A program made the position numbers and the translations under genes. Below the pieces are notes generated by a model. The model worked only from the letters and a program-made list of their open reading frames with translations, did no database searches and had not been told where the DNA came from. This document shows, in pieces, positions 32,741-40,373 of a DNA stretch of 64,000 nucleotides. Every line of letters begins with the position of its first letter. Positions within the stretch are counted from its first letter, which is position 1. Origin of the DNA: an uncultured beta proteobacterium (GTDB lineage Bacteria; Pseudomonadota; Gammaproteobacteria; Burkholderiales; SG8-41); assembly GCA_903933915.1 (NCBI GenBank), contig CAIZLW010000006.1, forward strand, positions 33,117 to 97,116. The letters run 5' to 3'.

Positions 32741-33485
32741 TTCTTTTCCCGTTTTCCAGCATCAGTTTGACGTAGCGGTAGTACGAACCCTCCGCATTGG
32801 CGACGGCGAGGATGAACCCTTCGCGGCCGTCCAGAAATCCAAGCCGCAGGACGTACGTCCTGAAAAAGGCCCAGCTGCCGTGAAACACGGCCGTGGCCAG
32901 CGAAGCCTGCCGGCCGCGCTCGTGCAGCATGCGCGCACTGGCAGTCGAATACAGGTTCATTTTGCCGAGCATCTGGTCCATGTTCGAGATCGCCTCGTGC
33001 ATCAGCGGCTGTTTGAGCTTGCGCGTGACGCCTTCGACCAGCAGCCGCTCATGCGCGCGGTCATCGGAAAACCGCGCCGCATCGCGCCGGAACAGGCGGA
33101 TGACATGATCCGGCCACCAGCCCGAATGTTTCATGTAACGGCCGCAAAAACTGGATCGCCGCGGAACCGCGTAGGCCGCCGCGGCCGGATTGGCCATGGC
33201 GGCGCGCATTTCATCGCGCAATACCGGCGTGATCCACTCATCGGCATCAATCGACACCACCCAGTCGCCGGTGGCCAGGTCCAGCGCGCGGTTTTTCTGC
33301 GGGCCGAAACCGGGGAAATCGGATGTGACGGAGAACTTCACGCCCATGGCGCGGCAGATTTCGGCGGTGTCGTCGGTGCTGCCGGAATCGACGACGATTG
33401 TTTCATCGGCCCACGCCACCGATTCGATGCAGCGCCGGATCATGGTGCCGGCGTTTTTGGTGATGATGATGGCGGAGACGTGCAT
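32736..33485 (-). CDS. Glycosyltransferase family 2, WaaE/KdtX-like core glucosyltransferase
   Basis: A 249-residue GT2 enzyme with the WaaE pattern: VSAIIITKNAGTMIRRCIESVAWADETIVVDSGSTDDT, PGFGPQKNRALDLATGDWVVSIDADEWITPVLRDEM (DADEW metal site), SSFCGRYMKHSGWWPDHVIRLFRRDAARFSDDRAHE and a C-terminal FRTYVLRLGFLDGREGFILAVANAEGSYYRYVKL. WaaE/KdtX adds a beta-glucose to the first heptose of the LPS inner core. Its stop codon TGA is part of an octamer repeat, and a one-armed repeat lies just upstream of its start. The family is strong; exact linkage is inferred. Confidence 0.86.
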   Translation of the reverse strand: MHVSAIIITKNAGTMIRRCIESVAWADETIVVDSGSTDDTAEICRAMGVKFSVTSDFPGFGPQKNRALDLATGDWVVSIDADEWITPVLRDEMRAAMANPAAAAYAVPRRSSFCGRYMKHSGWWPDHVIRLFRRDAARFSDDRAHERLLVEGVTRKLKQPLMHEAISNMDQMLGKMNLYSTASARMLHERGRQASLATAVFHGSWAFFRTYVLRLGFLDGREGFILAVANAEGSYYRYVKLMLENGKRR

Positions 33486-33496
33486 TGTTAAAGACA

Positions 33497-33542
33497 GGTG
33501 ATTTGGTGATTAAGTAATTGGGTGATTGGGTGATGAGTGATC
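33497..33542. repeat. One-armed octamer repeat (GGTGATTA family), copy 3
   Basis: About six tandem octamers (GGTGATTT, GGTGATTA, AGTAATTG, GGTGATTG) occur without an inverted partner nearby. The array lies between the WaaE-like start and the parE-like stop. It may be half of a hairpin element that lost its other arm. Confidence 0.7.
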
Positions 33543-33570
33543 AACCATGCGTGTTCTTTGAGCGCGGGGT

Positions 33571-33864
33571 TTACAGGCGGACGTTCTGGATATCCCGCGC
33601 ATGGTGGAGAACGCGCAGTATAGTCACGCTATCGTTGTCGGTAAGGTAATACAGGATGTAAGGCGACGATGTTGGCCAACTGCGCACACCTTCTGCAAGC
33701 TCTGGCCGCGCTCGCCCTATCAGCGGTTGTGACACGAGCGCTTGTGCCTGACGCTCGATGGCATCCAGTGTGTGATCCGCAGCGGTCTGGTTTTCCTCGG
33801 CGATGAACAGCCAGGCTTCAAGCAAGTCGGTTTGCGCGCTTTGCGTGAAAACCACGCCAGCCAT
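33571..33864 (-). CDS. parE: RelE/ParE-family toxin
   Basis: A 97-residue protein starting VVFTQSAQTDLLEAWLFIAEENQTAADHTLDAIERQAQALVSQPLIGRARPELAEGVRSWP and ending SVTILRVLHHARDIQNV, the complete ParE toxin pattern. ParE-type toxins poison DNA gyrase, though related RelE-type members cut mRNA. The gene overlaps the antitoxin stop by one base, the usual order antitoxin then toxin. It sits inside an LPS gene cluster between two octamer repeats. The sequence appears intact. Family assignment is good; whether it targets gyrase is inferred. Confidence 0.86.
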   Translation of the reverse strand: MAGVVFTQSAQTDLLEAWLFIAEENQTAADHTLDAIERQAQALVSQPLIGRARPELAEGVRSWPTSSPYILYYLTDNDSVTILRVLHHARDIQNVRL

Positions 33865-34136
33865 TAAACAGAGCCTTTGGACTGTAAAGCAGCGCGGCCT
33901 TTCGTCTTGATTGCATGGACGTCAACAGCACTCACCCGCCCTGACCGGGCATCCACCAGACCTTGATTGATCTCCGCTTTCAGTGCCGCCAGGCTTGAGG
34001 CCTGTACTGTTTGATAGGCCTCGAACAAACGCAATGCCTCGCGGATTACTTCACTGGCGGAGCCGTACAAGCCCGAGGCCACGTGCTCACGCACACGGTT
34101 TTCCAATTCAGTCGGCAACGATACGTTGAGGGACAT
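33864..34136 (-). CDS. parD: ParD/CopG-family antitoxin
   Basis: A 90-residue protein. The N-terminal SLNVSLPTELENRVREHVASGLYGSASEVIREALRLFEAYQ is a ribbon-helix-helix DNA-binding domain of the ParD type. The C-terminal tail (LAALKAEINQGLVDARSGRVSAVDVHAIKTKGRAALQ) would wrap the toxin. It also represses its own operon. A direct repeat of TGCCAT ten bases apart lies just upstream and may be its operator. The stop overlaps the toxin start by one base. Partner and arrangement make the call secure. Confidence 0.87.
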   Translation of the reverse strand: MSLNVSLPTELENRVREHVASGLYGSASEVIREALRLFEAYQTVQASSLAALKAEINQGLVDARSGRVSAVDVHAIKTKGRAALQSKGSV

Positions 34137-34162
34137 TTGGCATCTCCTGATATGTCAGACTT

Positions 34163-34178
34163 TGCCATTATGTGCCAT
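34163..34178 (-). promoter_or_regulatory. Possible operator/promoter of the parDE-type operon
   Basis: TGCCAT occurs at 34163-34168 and again at 34173-34178, one helical turn apart. On the minus strand a CATAAT hexamer at 34167-34172 could be the -10 box. It is 27 bases upstream of the antitoxin start, as expected for autorepression. No good -35 box is visible. Confidence 0.4.
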
Positions 34179-34201
34179 AAAGTGGCTTGAGGGCTATTTT
34201 T

Positions 34202-34297
34202 GGTGATCAGTTACGGTGATTGGGTGATTAGGTAATTATGTGACTGGTGGCTAATGGAAATCACCTAATCACTTAATCACCCGATAATCACCCGATT
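34202..34297. repeat. Inverted octamer repeat (GGTGATTA family), copy 4
   Basis: The left arm, from about 34215 to 34247, has GGTGATTG, GGTAATTA-like and TGTGACTG units. The right arm, 34258-34297, has AAATCACC, TAATCACT, TAATCACC and CGATAATCACC. The right arm runs into the WaaL-like gene and encodes its last residues and stop codon. Confidence 0.82.
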
Positions 34298-35504
34298 TTA
34301 ATCCTGCGTACAGCAGCGCGGTCAGCCAGGCATAAAGCAGGCCTTCGGTGTGATCGAGCAAGGCGGAGTTGAGCATGCAACTGATGCCCATCATCACCAC
34401 CAGGCCCTGCGCGAGGCCTCGCTCCAGGGGGGTCGGCAGCAAAGGCGCGAGCCGCCATTGCTGCCAAAACAGCCACAGCAGCGCGGCCAGTCCGAAGATG
34501 CCGATCTGCACGGTCATCAGCATGTATTCATTGTGCGGATTGCGGGTCAGATTCTGTCCGGTGCTTTTGACCAGATCGGCATAAGCCGCGGGGAATCCGC
34601 CGGTGCCGTAACCCAGGACGGGCTGCTGCTTGATCAAGGTGATGGTGTTGCGGTAAAACTCCATACGGAAGCCGGTGGACGTGGTCGCAGGTCGATCGGC
34701 ACGTTCGGTATTAAATTCCTTGAATATCTGCTGGATCCGCGTCTGGAAGGGGCCGGGGATCAGGCTGAGCACGGCGACCACGCACAGCGCCGAGACCACC
34801 GCCACGGCAACACCGCGAAACCGTGCCTGCTGCCAACCGAACAGCAGCAACAACGCGATCAGCACGATGTAACCGGTGGCCCCTTCGACCATCAGCATGA
34901 TGTTGGCGGTTGCCAGTGCGCTGAGGATGCTCCAGCCGATTTTCCCGGCGCGGGTGCGGGCGCAGCAGGACAGCCAGGCAAACAGGAATCCGGAAAAAGC
35001 CATCAGGATATTCTGGGTCAATCGCAGCTTGAACACGATCGGCGATTCCGGGGTGCCGCGCAGCCATGGATTCGGCGGGATCAGGCCGATTTTCAGCGCG
35101 CAGGAAATCAGCAATACCAGTGCCAGTCCGCCTGCCAGCATGCGCAGGCTGCGATCACGGTCGGGCGCGGCAATAAAAGCCCATCCGAGTACCGGTATCA
35201 GCGCGAGATCAAGGTATTTCAGCAAATAGACGCCGGCGTCACCGGGGCGTTGATGGCCGTACAGCGCGCCGATCAGCAGCAGGCCGAATACCAGCAACGC
35301 GGCGCGATAGACGGGGTTGGTCCAGGCGAAGCGCAGTTTGTCCCGGTAGTGCAGACCGGCCAGCCAGGCGAGCATCGCAAGCGCGAGCAATATGTTGTCC
35401 AGCGCAATGGAAACCGGAACCGAGGCGCCGATCAGCGCCGTGCTCCAGCGGCCTGTCGTGCCCATGCCTGTGGCAAACCGCTGCAATGCGGCGCCGGCGC
35501 TCAT
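34269..35504 (-). CDS. waaL: O-antigen ligase family protein (WaaL-like)
   Basis: A 411-residue polytopic inner-membrane protein with about eleven to twelve hydrophobic segments and the Wzy_C/ligase motif in a periplasmic loop (TLIKQQPVLGYGTGGFPAAYADLV, then NPHNEYMLMTVQIGIFGLAALLWLFWQQW), including the conserved HNEYL-like stretch. WaaL joins the polymerised O-antigen to lipid A-core on the periplasmic side. It overlaps the WbpM-like gene by four bases. The final residues SGDYRVIK and the TGA stop are read from an octamer repeat, so the original C-terminus may have been replaced. Ligase versus polymerase cannot be separated by sequence alone, but the core-gene neighbours favour ligase. Confidence 0.75.
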   Translation of the reverse strand: MSAGAALQRFATGMGTTGRWSTALIGASVPVSIALDNILLALAMLAWLAGLHYRDKLRFAWTNPVYRAALLVFGLLLIGALYGHQRPGDAGVYLLKYLDLALIPVLGWAFIAAPDRDRSLRMLAGGLALVLLISCALKIGLIPPNPWLRGTPESPIVFKLRLTQNILMAFSGFLFAWLSCCARTRAGKIGWSILSALATANIMLMVEGATGYIVLIALLLLFGWQQARFRGVAVAVVSALCVVAVLSLIPGPFQTRIQQIFKEFNTERADRPATTSTGFRMEFYRNTITLIKQQPVLGYGTGGFPAAYADLVKSTGQNLTRNPHNEYMLMTVQIGIFGLAALLWLFWQQWRLAPLLPTPLERGLAQGLVVMMGISCMLNSALLDHTEGLLYAWLTALLYAGLKSGDYRVIK

Positions 35505-37312
35505 TGCGGCTGATACTCCGGAATCCAGCGCATCAGTTCTTCACGCACCGTTGCATCACCGGGCAGCTCTGGCCGTGTCAGCCAGCCGGCAAGCTGGTCC
35601 GGCAAATCCTGCGGCGCCGGCCGTGCTTTGGCGATGCGCAGTTTCGAGTGCGGCGTCGGCAGCGAGTTTTCATCCGCGGCCAGCACCTCTTCGTAGAGTT
35701 TTTCGCCGGGCCGCAATCCGCTGTAAACGATTTTGATGTCGTTTTCGTCGAAACCCGACAGCCGGATCATGTCTCGCGCGAGATCGGCGATTTTCACGGC
35801 CTCGCCCATGTCGAGCACAAAAATTTCGCCGTTGCCGCCCATCAGGCCGGCCTGCATCACCAGTTGCACCGCTTCCGGGATCGACATGAAAAAGCGGGTG
35901 ATTTCCGGGTGAGTCACGGTAACCGGGCCGCCGGCGGCGATCTGCTCGCGGAACTTGGGGATCACGCTGCCGGTGGAGCCGAGCACGTTGCCGAAACGCA
36001 CGATGACAAAGCGCGTGCCGCCGCGCTGCTGCAGCGACTGGCAGAGCAGTTCCGCCATGCGTTTGGTGGCACCCATCACGTTGGTCGGGTTGACCGCCTT
36101 GTCGGTGGAGATAAGCACGAATTTTTCCACGCCGTTGGCGATGGCGGCTTCGGCCAGCACGCGTGTGCCCAGTACATTGTTAATTACGGCCTGCCAGGCA
36201 TTGTCGTTTTCCATCAGTGGCACGTGCTTGTACGCCGCCGCATGAAAAATCACCGTCGGCTTGAATGTCGACAGCAATTGCCGCATGCGCTGCGTGTCCT
36301 TCACGTCGCCGATCAGTGGGCTGATCGCGATGCCGGGCAGCAGCCGTCCGAATTCCTGCTCGATGGTGTACAGCGAAAACTCGCTGCTATCGAGCAGCAC
36401 GATGCGCTGCGGTTTGTAGCGCGCGATCTGCCGGCACAGCTCCGAACCGATGGAGCCGCCAGCCCCGGAAACCAGCACGGTGCGTTCGCCCAGCCATTCG
36501 CGCAGTCCGGCGGTGTCGAGCATCACCGGGTCGCGCCCGAGCAGATCGTCGAGTTCGATATTGCGGATCTGCGACACGGTGACGCGGCCGCTCATCAAGT
36601 CGTCGAATGAAGGCACGGTCAGCACCTGCAGTCCGGCCTTGCGCGCGATATCCACAGCGCGGCGGCGGTCGGCATGGCCGGCTTCGGGCATCGCGATGAT
36701 GGCGTGACGGGCGTTGAGCTGCTGCTGCATCGCCGGCAGGTCGCCGATCGCGCCGTACACCGTGGCGCCGTGGATCTGCAGGTTGTGGTGGCTGCGGTTG
36801 TCGTCAAACACGCCGACAACCTGCCACTGCGGGCTGCGCGCGAGGTCCTTGATCAGGCTGGCGGCGGCGTCGGTGGCGCCGATCACGATCACCGGTTCGC
36901 GGCCTGCGGGAATCAGCGCCCCCAGGCTGCGCTCTTTCCAGGCGCGGTAGGCCAGCCGGCTGCCGCCCATCAACATCATGATCAGTATCGGGCTCATCAC
37001 CAGCACGGAGCGCGGCACCACGACCTGCACCATGAACAGCATGGCGGTTACCGCCAGCGCGCCGCCGCCCGCGGCGAGGATGATGCGTTGCAGATCGGGT
37101 AGGCTGGCAAAACGCCAGATGCCGCGATAGAGCCCGGATGCAAAAAATATCGCACCGTAAATCGGCACCACCCACAGCACCGTCGTTAGTGCCTGCTCGT
37201 GATAAGGTTCGGGCAATTCGAGGTTGAAGCGCAGCCAGTAGGCGATAAACCACGCGGCAGCGACGGCCACCATGTCGTGCGCAATGGCGAGCATCCTGCG
37301 CAGATTAAGCAT
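35501..37312 (-). CDS. Membrane-anchored nucleoside-diphosphate-sugar 4,6-dehydratase (WbpM/PglF/CapD-like)
   Basis: A 603-residue protein. Residues about 1-125 hold four membrane helices, followed by a first Rossmann-like domain (VIVIGATDAAASLIKDLARS). The catalytic SDR domain begins near residue 286 with VLVSGAGGSIGSELCRQIARY. Family motifs follow: HAAAYKHVPLMENDNAWQAVINNVLGT, VLISTDKAVNPTNVMGATKRMAE and VIVRFGNVLGSTGSVIPKF. WbpM-like enzymes remove water from UDP-GlcNAc to give UDP-4-keto-6-deoxy-GlcNAc, the precursor of QuiNAc and FucNAc. Overlaps with the WaaL-like (4 bases) and WbpL-like (8 bases) genes put it in an initiation module. Confidence 0.9.
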   Translation of the reverse strand: MLNLRRMLAIAHDMVAVAAAWFIAYWLRFNLELPEPYHEQALTTVLWVVPIYGAIFFASGLYRGIWRFASLPDLQRIILAAGGGALAVTAMLFMVQVVVPRSVLVMSPILIMMLMGGSRLAYRAWKERSLGALIPAGREPVIVIGATDAAASLIKDLARSPQWQVVGVFDDNRSHHNLQIHGATVYGAIGDLPAMQQQLNARHAIIAMPEAGHADRRRAVDIARKAGLQVLTVPSFDDLMSGRVTVSQIRNIELDDLLGRDPVMLDTAGLREWLGERTVLVSGAGGSIGSELCRQIARYKPQRIVLLDSSEFSLYTIEQEFGRLLPGIAISPLIGDVKDTQRMRQLLSTFKPTVIFHAAAYKHVPLMENDNAWQAVINNVLGTRVLAEAAIANGVEKFVLISTDKAVNPTNVMGATKRMAELLCQSLQQRGGTRFVIVRFGNVLGSTGSVIPKFREQIAAGGPVTVTHPEITRFFMSIPEAVQLVMQAGLMGGNGEIFVLDMGEAVKIADLARDMIRLSGFDENDIKIVYSGLRPGEKLYEEVLAADENSLPTPHSKLRIAKARPAPQDLPDQLAGWLTRPELPGDATVREELMRWIPEYQPQ

Positions 37313-38327
37313 GGGCTGGCCCTCGCAGCCGCCAGGCGCGTTCGATCCCGGCGATGGCGGCCGCGTAAATCAGGGCGATGCCGCCCAGCACCGGCCACTG
37401 GACTTCCGCGGCCAGCGTCAATGCCCACAGCGCAGCCAGCGCGCAGAGCACCATCAGCACGTATTCGGCGAGCGCAGTGCCGCGGTGGCCCCATCCCAGT
37501 TGCACCAGCCGCTGGTAATAATGATCGCGATGGGCTTCCCACACCCGGGCGCCGGTCAGCAGCCGTCGCATCAGCGTCACGCTGGCATCGACGATGAACG
37601 GCGAAAACACCAGCAGCGGAAACCACCAGATCCAGTCCCCCTGCTGCCAGCCGATGACGCCGAATGCCGCCGCCAGAAAACCCAGCGGCACCGCGCCGGC
37701 GTCACCGAGAAAAATGCGCGCCGGATGAAAGTTGTGCAGCAAAAATCCGGCGGCTGCCGCTGCAATGGCGAGATTGAGCAGTGCGAACTGCGCGCTGCCG
37801 GAAAACCATGCGGCCACGGCGTAGGTCAGAAAACCGGACACCGCCATGCCCCCGGCCAGTCCGTCGGAGCCGTCCATGAAGTTGTAGAGATTGCACATCC
37901 AGCCGATGGCGAGGACCACGGGCACCAGCAACAGCAGCGATGGCTGATCGCCGAGCAGTGCGGGCGCGGCAAGCGCTGCCGCCAGCAGGTGCGCGGCGAA
38001 ACGCACGGCGGCGGACAGGCCGCGCAGATCGTCGAGCAGCGAAATGCAGATCAGCAAGGCCAGCGCACCCCAGAACGGCCAGGGCAGGTGCGGGCCGATG
38101 GCGGCCCAGGCGGCGGCGATGCCCAGCAGCAGACCGATGCCACCAGTGCGGGGGACCGGGGTGGTATGCAGTGACCGCTCGTTGGGTTCGTCGAGAGCCA
38201 GCCGCGCAGCGCGGCTGCGTGCCAGCCAGCCAACGCTTAGCACGGCAACAAAAAACGCAGTCAGGACAGTGGAAATGGCGAGCCACACGATATTCGTGAG
38301 TCCGGGAATGTTTTCAGTATTTGTCAC
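37305..38327 (-). CDS. Polyprenyl-phosphate sugar-1-phosphate transferase, WecA/WbpL-like
   Basis: A 340-residue polytopic protein of the MraY/WecA family with about ten to eleven membrane segments. Diagnostic motifs are DEPNERSLHTTPVPRTGGIGLLLG, the DD pair in CISLLDDLRGL, WMCNLYNFMDGSDGLAGGMAV and HPARIFLGDAGAVPLGFL. A cytoplasmic loop near the end has WEAHRDHYYQRLVQLGWGHR. Such enzymes start O-antigen units by transferring FucNAc, QuiNAc or GlcNAc phosphate to undecaprenyl phosphate. The flanking WbpM-type dehydratase and SDR reductase suggest QuiNAc or FucNAc as the first sugar, as with WbpL in Pseudomonas. It overlaps both neighbours. Confidence 0.88.
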   Translation of the reverse strand: MTNTENIPGLTNIVWLAISTVLTAFFVAVLSVGWLARSRAARLALDEPNERSLHTTPVPRTGGIGLLLGIAAAWAAIGPHLPWPFWGALALLICISLLDDLRGLSAAVRFAAHLLAAALAAPALLGDQPSLLLLVPVVLAIGWMCNLYNFMDGSDGLAGGMAVSGFLTYAVAAWFSGSAQFALLNLAIAAAAAGFLLHNFHPARIFLGDAGAVPLGFLAAAFGVIGWQQGDWIWWFPLLVFSPFIVDASVTLMRRLLTGARVWEAHRDHYYQRLVQLGWGHRGTALAEYVLMVLCALAALWALTLAAEVQWPVLGGIALIYAAAIAGIERAWRLRGPAHA

Positions 38328-39282
38328 GATAATACCATCGCACCATCGCGTTAAGTCCTTGATCCAGCGAGCTTCGTGGCTGCCAGCCGAGATCCTGGCG
38401 GATGCGTGAACTGTCGACGGCCAGTGATCCGGTCAGGCGCAATGCCGTGGCGCGTTTTCCCAGCATGGCGGCACCAAAAGTGAGTAAGGCGGGCGGGCAT
38501 TGCAGCAGTCGCGGTGATTTGCCCATGGCGGCGGCGAGTTTGCCGATCAAAGCCGGTGTGGAGATGTCTTCCCCGTCACTAACCATGTAGGTTGATCCTG
38601 CTGCGGCAGGGACGTCGATGCAGGTCGCGATGGCATCAGCCAGATTATCAACATAAATCAGGCTGCGCTGATTCCGGATCGACGCCAGCGGTAATGGTAC
38701 TCCACGATGGACCAGATCAAGCAAGCGCAGGAGGTTGCCTTTGACGCCGGGCCCGTAAACCAGTGGCGGGCGCAGGATGACTGTTTCCATTCCTGTTTCA
38801 GCACCGATGCGGCGCAAGGCATTTTCAGCCTCTGCCTTGGTGATGCCATAGGCATCGAGCGGTGCCGGCACATCAGATTCGGTGAAAGGGCGCAGGCCCG
38901 TAGTTTCGCCATTGACCTTGACTGAACTCAAAAATATCAGGCGGCGCACCCCTGCCGCAACAGCCTGCTGTGCCAGCCGGATCGAACCCAGTACATTGAT
39001 ATCCCGGTATGCGGCCATCGGGTCGGCACTGTCGTCATCCAGCACATGCGTGCGCGCGGCCAGATGCACGACACAGCCGACGCCTTGCAGCGCCTGTTGC
39101 CAGTCAGTATCCGGCCCGATATGGCCAACCACAACCTTTTCCCCGGCGGCGCATACCGACGCCGACGTACGCAGTGCCGCGCGAACCGGGCGCCCTGAAT
39201 TCTGCAAGCGCGCCAGCAAGGCCTGACCGACAAAGCCGGTGGCTCCAGTGACCAGGATGCGGCTATGGTTTGGCGGCATCAC
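38314..39282 (-). CDS. NAD-dependent epimerase/dehydratase (WbpV-like nucleotide-sugar SDR)
   Basis: A 322-residue extended SDR. The N-terminus RILVTGATGFVGQALLARLQNSGRPVRAALR has the GxxGxxG cofactor loop. The family site VHLAARTHVLDDDSADPMAAYRDINVLGS and the catalytic Tyr/Lys in LDAYGITKAEAENALRRIG follow. Then come ETVILRPPLVYGPGVKGNLLRLLDLV and RSLIYVDNLADAIATCID. It resembles reductases/epimerases such as WbpV and Tyv-group members that turn UDP-4-keto-6-deoxy-GlcNAc into UDP-QuiNAc or UDP-FucNAc. It overlaps the initiating transferase by 14 bases and the acyltransferase by 20. Product stereochemistry is not resolved by eye. Confidence 0.8.
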   Translation of the reverse strand: MMPPNHSRILVTGATGFVGQALLARLQNSGRPVRAALRTSASVCAAGEKVVVGHIGPDTDWQQALQGVGCVVHLAARTHVLDDDSADPMAAYRDINVLGSIRLAQQAVAAGVRRLIFLSSVKVNGETTGLRPFTESDVPAPLDAYGITKAEAENALRRIGAETGMETVILRPPLVYGPGVKGNLLRLLDLVHRGVPLPLASIRNQRSLIYVDNLADAIATCIDVPAAAGSTYMVSDGEDISTPALIGKLAAAMGKSPRLLQCPPALLTFGAAMLGKRATALRLTGSLAVDSSRIRQDLGWQPRSSLDQGLNAMVRWYYRDKY

Positions 39283-40309
39283 GTTCGGAGGTGATGTAGT
39301 GGGAAGATCGCAGTAAAAACCGTTTTTCCACGAAATTCCACATCAGCAAAGCCGCCCCCAGAACCAGAACGCAGGCCACGGCGAGGGCGAAATAGGGTGA
39401 CCGCTCAAAAAATCCCATATGGATCAGGATTTGAAGAATGGGGAAATGAAGGATGTAGATGCCGTAGGAAAAATCCCCGTGTTTGCCGAAATTGCCTGCA
39501 TAAAGGAAAAAACCGAAAAACGCGACGACAGTCGCCAGCGCCAAAGGCTCCAGTACGGGCAACGGGTAAAACTTGTGCGCAATCAATACGCAGACAGCCG
39601 GAACCAGGAACTTGAGCAGATGTTTCTCGAAAACGTCGAGATAGTAATAAATCAGCGCCCCTGCAACAAAATAGGTCAATTGTCCGGGCAATTGTCGGGC
39701 CAGTATGAAATAGCTCTGGGAGCCCGTGGATTCCGCAAGCCCTGTCAGGATGGAAGTGTAGAGCGCCGAAGCGGCGTAGATGCCCGCGAGAATCCACAGG
39801 CGTCCAACACGGCGGCAGGCAAAGACTATCAGGGGGATGACCGCATAGAACATGACTTCGATCTTGAGGGTCCACAACGCGCCATTGATCTCGCGAAATA
39901 TGTTGTCGGAGAATACGCCCGGCAAAGTGGGGTGGACGAAGTTCATGAAGGCCAGGTTTGCCAGCACATATTTGACCCATTCAAGGGAAAAATATTCGCC
40001 TGGCGCCACGCTGCTCAGGGGCACCAGGAAAACCGCGCCCAGCATGACCGCGACAAAATAAGCAGGGTAGATGCGGCGCAGGCGTTTGTTCGCGTACGAA
40101 AGGAGGCTGCTGGAGTTTTCGTGGCTCATGAACACGAGAATGCCGCTGACGACGAAAAATCCCCGCACGGCGACTTCGGAGGACAGCAGCGCACTTAACA
40201 TCCGCAGGTCGGGATGACCTGACAGGACGTGGGCATGCACCAGGACCACGGTTCCCGCAAACAGGAAGCGCAGCAGATCGAAATTATTGGTTTTTAGTCT
40301 GGGGTGCAT
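39263..40309 (-). CDS. Acyltransferase family 3 membrane protein (OafA-type)
   Basis: A 348-residue polytopic protein with about ten hydrophobic segments. NNFDLLRFLFAGTVVLVHAHVLSGHP contains the R-x10-H active-site pattern of acyltransferase 3 proteins. RGFFVVSGILVFMSHENSSSLLSYANKRLRRIYPAYFVAVML and FSYGIYILHFPILQILIHM are also characteristic. Enzymes of this family O-acetylate O-antigens and other surface glycans. It overlaps the SDR gene by 20 bases and belongs to the O-antigen unit-building operon. No SGNH domain is fused. The acyl group and target sugar are unknown. Confidence 0.88.
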   Translation of the reverse strand: MHPRLKTNNFDLLRFLFAGTVVLVHAHVLSGHPDLRMLSALLSSEVAVRGFFVVSGILVFMSHENSSSLLSYANKRLRRIYPAYFVAVMLGAVFLVPLSSVAPGEYFSLEWVKYVLANLAFMNFVHPTLPGVFSDNIFREINGALWTLKIEVMFYAVIPLIVFACRRVGRLWILAGIYAASALYTSILTGLAESTGSQSYFILARQLPGQLTYFVAGALIYYYLDVFEKHLLKFLVPAVCVLIAHKFYPLPVLEPLALATVVAFFGFFLYAGNFGKHGDFSYGIYILHFPILQILIHMGFFERSPYFALAVACVLVLGAALLMWNFVEKRFLLRSSHYITSERDAAKP

Positions 40310-40373
40310 GCGGTTGTGCAGTTTATCGGTATCCGGGTTTCCTGCCGGCAGGAAGCGCCGGCGACAGCGGTGT

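Noticed and set aside
32640..34297. CRISPR array suggested by the tandem octamers
   Set aside because: Units are 8 bases, contiguous with no spacers, and arranged as inverted arms. No cas gene is present.
34350..35513. A 387-codon plus-strand open frame opposite the WaaL-like gene
   Set aside because: Antisense shadow, low complexity rich in Gln and Gly, no motif.
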